Source: Atriophallophorus winterbourni (Eukaryota; Platyhelminthes; Trematoda; Plagiorchiida; Microphallidae). Taken from it: DNA of 64,000 nt. Each line of letters begins with the position of its first letter. The stretch's first letter is position 1. The DNA lies in contig JACCGJ010014354.1 of the NCBI GenBank assembly GCA_013407085.1, positions 1 to 64,000 of the forward strand, given 5' to 3'. The notes beneath the pieces were generated by a model, which was not told the origin of the DNA, made no database searches, and was given only the letters and a program-made list of their open reading frames with translations. Of this stretch, positions 11,785 through 22,693 are shown piece after piece. Position numbers and translations under genes: made by a program.

Positions 11785-13843
11785 GTGATGCTCTGAAAAA
11801 CACTTTTAACTGCCAACCGGAAACCAGCAACGTACATTACTTTTGGATATGGCTAATATCTAATCTCAAAAGTTCAATCGAAGTGAGCTCCGAATTTGTC
11901 CTCAGGAACTCAAGAAAAAACTTTGAATTTTAATTAAGAAGCCGAACTCGCAAGTGGTTAACGGTACGCAACATTGCTTGGCGACACCATCGGCAAAACC
12001 CATCATCCGAGAACTGGGAAACATTCCGCTTACTGCGGAACAAAGTAAACAAATTTGTCATCCAAGACAACTTGTGCTTCCAAGAAGTGATATCAAGCAT
12101 GATGGAGCGAAACCCAAAAATACTTTATCGTATGGTTAACGATCAAGCTAAGGTGAAACCTGGAGTAGCGTCCGCGAACACATCAGCTGGACCAACAACA
12201 ACTGCAGCAGAAACTGCTGATGCTTTAGCCACGTTTCATTCATCGTTATTCAACCCATAGAACATGCAATAAACAGCCCAAATCCAACACTTTCAAACAC
12301 GGTCGCCGTAAGTGATATAAGTGTCACTGAGAAACGTGTCCTCCAAGGTTTATTTAATCTTAAAACCGGAAAGTCTCCTGGGGCCGACGTAATAACACCG
12401 AAAATATTGAAGCAATTTGCGAGTTTGGTATACAAACCACTTACTTATCTGTTCGTGCAAACACTGGCAAGCGGAGTGATTCCTACAGATTGGAAACGAG
12501 GAATAATTTCTCCAATTTACAATGGTGGAAATCGCTCCGATGTTTCCAATTACCGACCCGTTACTCTGTTACCAGTGATTTCAAAATTACTTGAGCGACT
12601 CATTGTTGACGATCTAATGAAACACTTCGAAAATAATCAGTTGCTTTCGAGGAACCAGCATGGATTCAGACGAAATTATTCCTGTTTGTCTAATTTACTG
12701 GTAACGCTAGATGATTGGACAAAATCGGTAGATAAAGGACAAGCAATACACGCGTGCTACTTGGATATTTCAAAAGCATTCCATCGTGTTGACTATTCCC
12801 TACTACTTCAGAAGCTTGAAAGGCTTGGTATCACTGTAAAGTTGCTGAATTGGCTAAATGACTACCTAACAAATCGCACTAACCAGGTACGTGTTGATGG
12901 TGCATTATCCAAACCAATTGCAGCAACTAGCGGAGTTCCCCAAGGCTCAGTCCTTGGTCCTATCCTCTTTCTGGTTTATGTCAATGAAATACCGGAAATT
13001 GTTCGATGTAACATTTCGTTATTTGCGGACGACATAAAGATTTGGCGCAGCATTCGTAGTCCAGAAGACTGTCCGCTATTACAAAAGGATCTTGATACGC
13101 TTCACAGCTGGTCGTTGAAGAACAAACTGCCGTTTAACTTCAACAAATGCAGGATCATGAATGTGGGGAATCGAGTAGAGTTCACATATCACATAGGTTC
13201 GCATGTCCTTGAAAATTGCAGTGAAGAAAAATATTTGGGTGTTTGGATATGCTCCAGTTTAAAAACATCACTTCAAACTAACAGTGTGTTTAAAAAAGCA
13301 ACACGTGTTCTAAATCTACTCAAACGTGTATTTGGGAAATTTTCGCCCAAGAAATTTCCAAGGTTCATAAATACATACTTGAGACCAGTCATGGAATACG
13401 GTGTGCAGTCATGGTCTCCGTGGCTCAAGAGGGATGTGGAACTTATGCAGCGAATCTGTCACCGCTCAACGAAACTAGTTCTTAGCATTCGAAACAAACC
13501 ATATAAAGAAAGGATAGCTCAACTGAATATGTTTGATTTTCCCTATCGACGAATCAGAGGAGACCTTATCTTACTTTACAAAGCTTTTCATACCCCGAAC
13601 CATCCCTTACAGGATTTATTCACGCGAACGGATACGAGGAATTATCGGACCCATGAATATATGCTGGTCGTAACCCATTCCCGCCTGAACTGTGGAAGGT
13701 ATTTTTACTCTGTCCGTGTCTGTTTTACTTGGAACAGTTTACCTTCAACCGTTGCTCACGCCACTAACTTGCATGACTTTAAAACGAAATTAGACGAATT
13801 TTTATTGCATTATACGTTTCCAGAACACTTATATGCTGTTTAA
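11785..13843 (+). pseudogene. CR1-A ORF2, linker and reverse transcriptase
   Basis: After the RTE fragment CR1-A resumes. The linker (11785-12406) is frameshifted. From about 12407 to 13843 there are 478 uninterrupted codons of RT and C-terminal region: IISPIYNGGNRSDVSNYRPV, HGFRRNYSCLSNLL, CYLDISKAFHRVD (motif A; the second Asp of the usual AFDRVD is His, but the LD catalytic Asp is kept), SGVPQGSVLGPIL (motif B), SLFADDIKIW (motif C), then LRPVMEYGVQSWSPWL and a C-terminal CFTWNSLPSTV block. The RT itself looks chemically complete although the whole ORF2 is dead. Confidence 0.85.
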
Positions 13844-14033
13844 TCTATGTTCTTATATTGTTTATACACTTAAATTTCAATTTTTACCATCCTATGGGTG
13901 TTGTTAAGCTTGTTGCTTTTTAGACCATTAAAAACCTTGAATTACCTTGAATTACCTTTAATCCCACAAAACAAGAGGCGCCGATTTGTCATAGACGTTT
14001 ATTACTAGCAAGTCAAATAACAAAACACATACT

Positions 14034-14171
14034 TATCTTAATGTAATGGAAAAGGTTTGTGACAGATCGGGGAATCATAATCATGAAAAAATAAAGTTTG
14101 TAATGAATCTGTGAGAGTAGTTTATTTGTAACGTTTCGCTTCTGACACAAAAGCTTCGTCAGACCAACGCA
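14034..14171 (-). mobile_element. Orphan PLE-end insertion with hammerhead-type core
   Basis: This segment is absent at the equivalent place in repeat R copy 2 (about 39655). Its right part closely matches 31497-31556, which lies next to the PLE endonuclease. On the minus strand it has CTGACGA (14156-14162), a stem of GCTTTTG / CAGAAGC with loop TGT, and GAAAC (14133-14137), which is a hammerhead ribozyme type core. No coding capacity. Confidence 0.5.
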
Positions 14172-14534
14172 AACAAACAATCAGAACGGTGATCCTCAAC
14201 ATGTCTGTTCCGGTTGTCACTTCAATCTGATTTGTCAGTCGATTTCGTGTCAACTGGTACACATCAATCCATCGCCACGCAGGGCTCGTTTGGCCGACAA
14301 TGAAGAATGGCATATCCTTCGATTGCAGCTGGCGTTGTCCATTTTTTCATACTGCTGAAGATGTTGTCGCTCGAACCGTTCGAATTCAATCCTTCCGAAA
14401 CTCAAAATATCACGAGTTCGAAATTATCGTCGTCCGTATTTTCGGCGCTTACTGCTCTTGCATTGTGCTGCACGGTGGCGCTCTGTATATCATTCGAAAG
14501 CTCTCGTGATTCTCACTCATCGCTAATGCACTTC

Positions 14535-15163
14535 GCACATTCACCATAGGATTACCAAAAAGAAAAAACAGCGCTATATATACGTGCTGTGAGGTCGTAT
14601 TTTTGTTGCTCTGACACTTTTGGACATATCTTCGCTGAACATGCGTTTCGATCTTGTCAGCCGATCAGAAGCAAAGTTATCAATAAAGACGTAAATATCT
14701 CAGTTTTCTCACGAGCTCAAACGTTTTCTCACCAACAACTATCCTATGGTCTTTGCATTCATTACAAAGATCGTGTCGAGATACGCATTTTAATACTCGA
14801 TTCTGCGTTCTATCTTGCGTAGTTAACGAATTATCGTGGATTATTTGTTAGATGACGACATCACAATAGAAATACCAAAAACAGAAAAACGGCGTTCTAT
14901 ATACCTGCTCTGCGGTCGTATTTCGTTGCTCCGACACTGTTGGTTATATCTTCGCTGAATCTGCGTTTTGATCTTGTAAGCCGATCCGCATAAATTCGAG
15001 GTAAATATCTCAGTTTTCTCACGCACTCAAACGTTTTCCCGCCGCCAAATATCTCATGGTTTTTTCACTCATTGAAAAGATCGCTTCGAGCCAAACACTT
15101 TGATACCCGATTCTGCGTTCTATCTTGTGATTAAACGAGTTATCGCGGATTATTTGTTAACAA
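14535..15163 (+). repeat. Tandem duplication of a ~300-bp segment
   Basis: Two head-to-tail units, about 14535-14850 and 14855-15163, share landmarks in the same order: GGTCGTATTT, TATCTTCGCTGAA, TAAATATCTCAGTTTTCTCACG, GATTCTGCGTTCTATCTTG and GGATTATTTGTTA. Repeat R copy 2 has only one unit (about 40035-40310). No gene is visible in either. Confidence 0.8.
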
Positions 15164-15173
15164 TTTGACTGCG

Positions 15174-15267
15174 TCGTGCGCCATATGTGGTACACGCAAT
15201 GATGTCCCAAACTGCGACGTGCACCATATATGGTACACGCATTATCGTGGCGCTATATGGCGCACGA
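15174..15267. repeat. Inverted-repeat cluster
   Basis: A perfect 13-bp inverted pair, TCGTGCGCCATAT (15174-15186) and ATATGGCGCACGA (15255-15267), encloses a direct repeat of GGTACACGCA and a central imperfect palindrome around CACCATATATGGTAC. The surrounding block (about 15163-15480) is missing from repeat R copy 2. Confidence 0.7.
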
Positions 15268-15499
15268 TGCCCCCATAGATAGCCGTTTCTGTTCCACGCA
15301 ACGTGTACCAATTGAGGCTCACTGTTTTTATGTCAGAATCTTGGAGAACTCACTCGTAGCAAAGCGGCGCACAACCTCCCACCTCGCTGTCTTCTCTGGC
15401 AAGGAAGTTAGACAGGTTTCAACACGTCGCACCACGGGAATACAGGCTATATTGGCAGTCGCAGTCATAGGGTTTAATGACGAGATCACTAGTTCGAAA

Positions 15500-18100
15500 A
15501 CAGCCAAGTAGAGCAGTCGTTCAATCACCCAACGTTCAACCGGCCAGCCCAATTCAGTGAACTAACATAAGTGGCGAAGATCCAACACAACGACAGAGAA
15601 ATCGATCGATTTAGCAGTGACGGTGCGGATTATTCACCTGGATCCGGTAAGTAATGATAGTGCTCCGGTTACATGTACTTTTGGCGGATTAAATGTGCGT
15701 ACAACTTGTGATGATATTTTGACTGATGAGTGTGTAAAGCTTGTGAACGATACTAGCAATGTAATGACTGCAGATGTATCAATGGCCAGTGCAAGAATTT
15801 ACGTCCGGCTGAGAGAGTAGTACCTGATACAATACAAAGTAGATTGTCGCAAATGGGAGAACAGTTTGCAAAAACGATGAGTTCAATACAACCACTCAAT
15901 AATCCTGAAACTTCTGAACTATAGGAAATAACATGTTCAATCTCACCATTATTAAACCATGCCACTGAAAATGCTAAACTGTTCCGAGATGACGATCGGA
16001 GTGGTAAAAATTCCTCAAAACCGTCCACCTGAAAAGCCCCGTTAAAGAAAGTAGCATTGAATGGTGTTTCGCTGTGGTTTGAGTGAGTAAAATCACTACT
16101 AAACGGGAATCGACCCAAACCCATCGATCGCAATAAGCGCAGCCCTATCGTTTTGAATGTCCCCGAAGCTGCCACGGTTTCCGATGCAAACTGTAAATGA
16201 AAATAACATACAGCATTCATATATGTCCGATATCGCTTTAAGTCTAATCTGTAAAAATGTATCACAGTCGACAGATACACATTTTCAGCGAGATAAGCAC
16301 ATTCTCTCACTGAATGGACTAAACTTTGTGGGGATATTTGCTTGAAAAGGATAGTAACTTCTTTGATAATACTCTTAACTCAGCATAAAATCTCCGCACA
16401 AGTAGACCAGCGGCGCCTACTAAGGGTCATGTTGCGAACAAAAGCGGACATGGAAGAAGTCACTGTCAACGTGAATCTACTCATAGCTTGTAACTGTTTA
16501 ACCTGTCCAGTCCAAGCATACACTCGTGGGAAAGAAAATGTTAATCCACTTGTCGGGAAAAGTATACTTCACGAAGTATAATATTCCTCGGTGTCCGCCA
16601 AAATGTTGATGCAATATGAGATTCGGAATTCAAGCAACGTGATTAGAAGCAATTAGAAGCATTGCTGATGCCATAGGATCTCGTGATTCAATTGGTTGAG
16701 ATTTAAAATTTAAAATTTAAAATAGATAGATCCTCGAACTATAAAGGCAATGGTTTCGGTTCTAACAACTGACATGGCCGTTGCTATCAATATCAACTGC
16801 AAATTGTATGGCGCATAACTTCCACCAGACTTAAGTCTAACGTGCCCAAGCGTATTCCCCAACTAACACCCAGAGAACCATCGAAGTTACAGTTTGATTG
16901 CAAACATGTTACTCAAAAAACGAAAAGGGTCCGACTCATCGCGAGTTGAACCAATAGCTAAACTACACGATACTACAATGCGAAAGATAAATACGATCAA
17001 GTGCATATACACGAATGCTCCGTGTAATTAACAAATTAGCTGATCTATGTGAACTGTGTGACAGACTTTCACCGGATTTGGTTGCAGTTACCGAGACTTG
17101 GTTCCTGTCCTACATGACTGATGCTGAGCTCTCATTTCGGAAAATGGCACTACTCCGTCGGGATTGCCTAAGATTCGGCGTTGGAATTGCAGTCTACGTT
17201 CATCAACGTTTAGCGTATTGTAAGGTAATCGAATCATCCTGACCTCAGACTTCCTGTTACAATGTGGCGTTCGGTAAACTTAGTCAATGGAGATGAATGT
17301 ACGATCAGCATCGCAAGCTGCCAAACTACTCAATTGTTGATCATGGGCGACTTTAATGTCTTGTATTTGCATTCTCGAAGTGAGCACTCCCTGCGGTCGT
17401 TTGAATATAAAGGAGCTTTTTCAAACTCGCTCCACTGAACAACCACTTTGACCAGCCAAATCGCAAACGGGGTCTTGGCTAACCTTCAATCCTTGATTTA
17501 ATTTTAGCGGCTTAATGAACAGCGGTAGAGACCATACAATATCTTGCTCCCCTGAAAAAAGGTGACCGCGCTTCAGTTGTGTTCGATAAGCATGTATATC
17601 CGAATGACTGAGCGACCAGACAAAGTAATACCAGTTTTACCACGCGAAAATTCCTTGTTCTTTTGAACACGATGAACCAATGGTGACTTTCAAAGTAGGT
17701 TGACAAGAGCGAAGTCTGAATTACCAGTTTATTATCGGGAGTGTTTAGTTAGATAAAAAGAATCTAGAGTAACTCATAGGAATCATTGTATGAGACCAGC
17801 TTAGTAGCGATTCGGTAAGATACGGAATCACGTCACGTCTCTTATAAGAGAAGGCCGCATGCAGTTTCAGTGGAACTTACTCGTGCAAATAGAAAAGAAT
17901 CCGGGGGTTCTCTACAAGATAGCACATGAGCGATTATATATCAAATGTCTTCTCCGTAACGACACCCAACCGATTGTCTCAATTTGCTCAAGATAGGACC
18001 GATGGTTTTGCTACGTTTTACTCACTTGTCTTTAACCCTACCAAATTTGAGTGAAATGACCGTCAACGAAAATTAATGTCTCTAGCCGAATGCACAATGA
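15500..18100 (+). mobile_element. Old CR1 lineage E, copy 1, decayed
   Basis: Remnants in order: a PHD-like zinc-finger segment of ORF1 (about 15630-15770, with LTDECVKLVND matching the zinc-finger tail of other ORF1s), an RRM-like ORF1 part at 16210-16600, the ORF1/ORF2 junction at 16915-16957, endonuclease N-terminus at 16990-17240 (IKCIYTNAP, LADLCELCDRLSPDLVAVTE, TWF), more endonuclease to about 17500, and linker at 17820-18010 (MQFQWNLLVQIEKNP). Many stops and deletions. A paralogous copy is at 40332-42443 plus 47218-48190. Confidence 0.75.
16915..16952 (+). promoter_or_regulatory. Candidate -1 frameshift signal, lineage E
   Basis: A_AAA_AAC at 16915-16921, in frame with the ORF1 stop TAG at 16955; spacer GAAAAG; arms GGTCCGACTC (16928-16937) and GAGTTGAACC (16943-16952) around loop ATCGC, with one mismatch and one G-U pair. 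The -1 frame is open and reaches an ATG at about 16979 in front of the endonuclease, unlike CR1-B, which has TTG there. Confidence 0.45.
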
Positions 18101-20460
18101 TTGTTTTATGGATCGGCTCAATTAACCGAGGTGTGTTAAACGTTGTTCTTCCGACGTCGTCGCTGTTCTTGAAAACTGGTTTCAATCTTATATGATTGAA
18201 AGCGAACTGTCGATCACCAATATGATACTACTATGGATCTATCGACCACGAAACGTGATGGTGTGGCTCTATCCTGTCACGAACGTCTTCAGTGCATCAA
18301 GATTCACGATTCCAACCTTGACTCAGAAGTTACCCTGTGATGTAGCCTTACACAGTAGTCACAGGACGACTGCATCATTGACATGATACATCGCCCACCG
18401 GCCTCGACGAATGCTCAAAACGACAGGTCATTAGAGGCTCTACACTGCGCCGGAGAGATGCGAGGCTACAATTACAGGTCATGGTTGACTTCAACGTTGC
18501 TCATCGTTTTGCAAGATCAGATCATCCTCTGCACACATTCGATCATAAATTCCGTGAGCTGATCGACATGCTTTCACTGCATAACCATGTGTCCGACTTT
18601 ATTCACGGAAAACGATCAGATCCGTTTTGGATTTAATCCTCACTTCGGAGACAACGGCAGTTGAGGGAATTGACAACATTGCACTCTCGGAGGGAGTACT
18701 TTTCTTGAGTTAGGCTTCGAATATGTTTGCAGCGCTAGACGAATTTTTGAGTCCGCAAACTATTCAGAAGGATTGAATACGCGAGTTTATGTGAAGCGCT
18801 TGTGTCAGAAAATTAGCGAATGCTTGATTATAACAACACCCAAGTACATTGCACCACACTCACAGAAGGACTTCAGTCAAACATATAAAAATTCGCCATT
18901 TGTTTATGAACAACGGAAAAGCGACTTTCACTCTAAGCTTCGTAGTCGCATTAAAAAAATGGATCTGGACACGGAACTCTGCGTGGGTTCAACACTGAAA
19001 TACTAGGACTGATGCTTCCTGGCAATAATTTTTCAGAATTCGAAACAAAAGTTGGCGCTCTCGTCAAGGAAAACTAACAAAATTACCATCGCTTTCTCTC
19101 TTTGACAATGGAACGAAATCCTAAATTTCTATGTCGAATTGTCAATACTCAATCGAGGGTGAAACCATGGGTGTTTCCTGTGCTTACTGAGGATAGATTA
19201 ACAGTCTCTGTACAGGAAACATCTGATGCCTTCGCTTGATTTTATGCTATAGTATTTCGTCTGTTAACGATCAGATCGACTGAAGTATTACAGCCATCAA
19301 CTGTCACGCAACAGCTGACTGAGATCGAGATCAATTCAGCAATTATACAACGACATTTGTGCCGAATGAACCCTAGTAAATCGCCTGTAGCGGACGGTGT
19401 CACACCAACTGTACGGAATTCAGGTGGCTAGCAGCTGTGTGAACTTTTGAACGAATTGTTTTAACATTCTCTAATAGAAGGAGTTGTGCGACCAGAGTGA
19501 AGACAGGTTTAATTTTATCTATTTGCAAGCGTGCTAGACTTTCAGATCCTGCGAACTTACATCCTATGATACCCATCGTATAGTGACAAAGAAAATAGTC
19601 CATCAAAATCGACAAAATACTATCTGTAGCGCAGCATGGTTTTCGTTAATCTCGCTAATGCTTGACAAACTTATTAACAGTGTCAAACTACTGGACCGAA
19701 GCGGTTGATGAGGAAGCTAAGGTCCACACTTGTTATCTGTAAATGTCTAAAGCTTTTGGCCGAGTTGATCACTTTCGACTACTAAAATGGCTAAAGCAGA
19801 TGGCTATCAGCGGAGAGCGCATGGTACGGTTTGAAACTTAACTCAGTGGACGCAAAGTGATTCAACTGAGTACAATCACGGGTTATTGATGCCTCTGGTG
19901 GCGTACCGCAAGGTTCCAGCGTCGGACCAGTACTTTTCTTGGTCTACATCAACGACCTACCAGAGACGTTCTCATGCAATTTGATTCTCTTTGCTGATGA
20001 TATTGATATTTAAACGCAGATAAAATATACTGCAGACTGTGTACAGCTGCAAAGGGATTTAAATGCTCTATATGAATGGTGGGTACGGAATAAGCTGCCA
20101 TAGATTTTCAAAAAATGCAAGGTGTTTAATATTGGTAAGGCATTCAATTACCACTACCATTTTGGGCAGAAGATTTTGATCTGAATCGATTAAGAAAGGG
20201 ATCTTGGATTCCGGGTTCGCGCCAGCCTAAAATGCATTGTGCATTGTGTGGCCACCCAATAGCGTCCTTTCAAGCTTCTAGGTATGCTGCGACGGATATT
20301 CAAACCTTCTCGCCTGGAACGTTGTTCACCATCATTAAAGCCTACTTAATTCCAACCATGGAGCATGCATCACAAGCTTGGATAAAAAGGATATACTATT
20401 AATAGATGAAATATACCATCGTGCAGTCAAACGCGTAAGTGTTATACGGAAACAAACGTA
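18101..20460 (+). mobile_element. Old CR1-like element, decayed ORF2
   Basis: A second plus-strand ORF2 remnant follows: endonuclease pieces at 18150-18720 (WFQSYMIESELS), linker at 19080-19250 (SRVKPWVFPVL), RT pieces at 19340-20170 with [20 protein letters not shown] (motif B, about 19895-19955) and [10 protein letters not shown] (motif C, about 19980-20015). All frames are broken. Its left part is repeated at about 47990-48190. Confidence 0.65.
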
Positions 20461-21109
20461 CGAGGAAGAGTTTTTCGTTATGCGTATCCGATTATGACAG
20501 CAAACGGTAAACTACAACTACGATACAACTCTCCTCTGATTCGAGCTTAAAATTAAACTATATATTCTTTTCCAGATCGAGTTCGGTGTCTGTATCTACA
20601 GTATTGTATAAACGTTCGTGGCGGTAAACATATACTCCACTACTTGTTGCGTGACGTGACGTGCGGTTAGATTAATTTTGATATTTTTGTATATACCTTT
20701 CTTGGTTTTCATCCGATCGGTTTGATTTTTGGATATCTTTCTCGAAGCTTGCTACGTCGGATCTATTCATACAAGAATCATCCATCTGCGACGTGTCGTT
20801 CTTTGTGTACGTCAACCGTGGATTTTTCTACAGTTTGTTCGTTTATTTGAATCGCTTTTGTGTTTCTGCTGTTCGATTACCCCATCGGTGTTTATCACTG
20901 TTGGGAAGTACTCGGAGAAATACACAGCGTGATATCAAATTCACGCCAAAAATCTCAAAGTGAATCTGGCAAATTAGCAGCTAAATCGAGTGACGAAATT
21001 TTCCGACAGCCCGTCATTTTCCTTCAACTCCGCCCAATACCACACAAACCAACCGCAGCCGTATCGATTTTTGTGCTCTGATTTGTACTTTTGGTTGACC
21101 CCGTTAACA

Positions 21110-22631
21110 TGAAACAATCTGATGTTCGCGAAACGTACGTCGTCTGCATGAAAGTCGTCATTGGTAAGGTCAAATCTGTCACGTGTCAAAACTGTTCCCA
21201 CAAATGTCACGCAAAATGCGACAAATCATTGACCTCGGATGCGCTATCGATCCTGGTGGATGAAAACATGCCTGGTGTATGCTACGTGTGCAAAAGTTGT
21301 CGTGCTAAACCAAATGCAGATTTAACTGCTCGAACAAGTAAAGCAACCTGGATGATCGGATGCTGAGCTTAGAGCTTATCATACAAACGTTGAAGACATC
21401 GGTAGAGACTCAAAATTCTCAGTTTGCCACTATGTTTTTCAATAAATAGGAAACCACTGACGGTAATACCAGTCAGATAAACGCTAAATCTTCGATCTTT
21501 CAACACTAATGTTCAGCTGTTGCAAATGTGCCGGAGAGTCTTGAGGAGCGTCCTTTTCATCAAAAGGCCACCTTTACAAATGCGACTGTTAAAGGCCTGT
21601 CTGCCCAAAACATCCCTGGTCCGCAAAAAGATACGAAGCCAAAGCCACCGAAGGATCAGCGAAAACCCTTAGGTTCAAAACCAAAAGTCATCGTGCAAAA
21701 CACTCTTAAAGTAGACACTATAGGTATTCGATTTAAGGTAGTTGAAACGTCCAGCAACCAGCGAATACGCCAAACACACAGTGTACATTCAGTCCATGGA
21801 CTAAGCGTGATTTGCACCAACGTAAAGAAAACGAGTGCCACCTTACTAGGGGACGGGCTAAAGCATGATAAAGAAGAATGGAATAGGTTGTGCAACAACA
21901 TGGACTTGGAGCCAGTTGAACTACTATCATTGATACGACTAAGTCGTAAATCTACTTCTTCAAATCTGGACCAGCCAAGATTGCTTAGAATCACGGTTCA
22001 CTCTGAAAGGGATCTTGAAAACATCTTACTATCCGCTTTTCTCCTGCGTAAGGAGCGTTCAGAGACCACTGCAATGATCTTTGCTGATGTGCCCTGGTGG
22101 GAAAGGGCCCGAAAGGACCAGCAACAAAACCAAACGAAACAGAGGGATGATCGAAGTATAATCCTTTTGGGAGTTCCAGAATCTGATGAAGCAACTGATA
22201 AAGCGGTGCAGCGCAAACACGATCAGTTACAATGGAGATTCCTCAGTGATATACTTGGTTTGCATGATGTAGCTGTGACGGACACGTTCCGCATCCCCAA
22301 ATCTACGAATTATAAGGGCATCGGTCCTAAGCCCCTTAAAATAACGTTCGTGCGTAATGATATGTTGAACACGGTCAAAACTCGTTGGGAAAATGGCCGC
22401 AGAATAATCCCGCGAGAAATTAGACTAGGTGCATCGAAACACCATACTGGAAACATAGATGCACCACTAAGTTCAATAGAAACACTACCAAGTCAATCAG
22501 TTGTTGACGTCTCAGAAACAATTTCAACCGATACGATAGATCACTGTGTTCCAACAGTACAACCCAAAAACGATCAAGCATCCATGCAAGCAAAAAGCCT
22601 TCAGTTGCCGACTCTGGAGGAGTCGGCCTAA
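21110..22631 (+). pseudogene. CR1-A ORF1, zinc finger and RRM-like region, frameshifted
   Basis: ATG at 21110 opens a PHD-like finger (CQNC, HAKCDKSLTSDA, PGVCYVCKSC) that ends at 21366 by frameshift; the correct frame continues with two stops to about 21528, after which 21528-22631 is open. This second part holds LSVICTNVKK, LDQPRLLRITVHSERDLENI, PWWERARKDQ, SIILLGVPESDEATDKA, VTDTFRIPKSTNYKG and PKPLKITFVRNDML. ORF1 proteins of this type bind element RNA and act as nucleic-acid chaperones. ORF1 stops at 22629-22631; ORF2 starts 63 nt later in the -1 frame. Confidence 0.8.
22592..22627 (+). promoter_or_regulatory. Candidate -1 frameshift signal, CR1-A copy 2 (mutated heptamer)
   Basis: Same place as in copy 1. 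The heptamer reads A_AAA_AGC (22592-22598), one base off the canonical form. The 8-nt spacer and the perfect hairpin arms GCCGACTC (22607-22614) and GAGTCGGC (22620-22627) are unchanged. The -1 frame is open across the ORF1 stop to the ORF2 ATG at 22694. Confidence 0.45.
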
Positions 22632-22693
22632 CATATATTCTGCATTCCACTAGCCTTCTTCCCCACACCCCATCGTTGTTGAGAAAAACAACT

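Larger units (their letters stand above)
9073..13959 (+). mobile_element. CR1-A copy 1, 5'-truncated, interrupted by an RTE-like insertion
   Basis: This element begins inside ORF1 at the point equal to about 22045 of CR1-A copy 2 and runs through ORF2 to the 3' tail (two CTTGAATTAC units at about 13935-13955). Long runs are identical to copy 2 apart from scattered changes, so the two copies are recent relatives. Its limits are fixed by repeat R: the left flank ends TTCACCC and the right flank resumes AATCCCAC, while the unfilled paralogue at about 39570 reads straight through. An inverted RTE fragment occupies 10455-11784. Confidence 0.85.
13960..15500 (+). repeat. Dispersed repeat R, copy 1, right part
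   Basis: Sequence continues the match to 39575-40340 of copy 2. Compared with copy 2, copy 1 carries three extra features: an insertion at about 14034-14171, a second tandem copy of a ~300-bp segment, and a block at about 15163-15480 with inverted repeats. Confidence 0.7.

Noticed and set aside
15725..15745. CTGATGA match as a hammerhead core in lineage E
   Set aside because: It codes for LTDECV of the zinc-finger tail in ORF1 and has no nearby stem plus GAAA; the match is coincidental.
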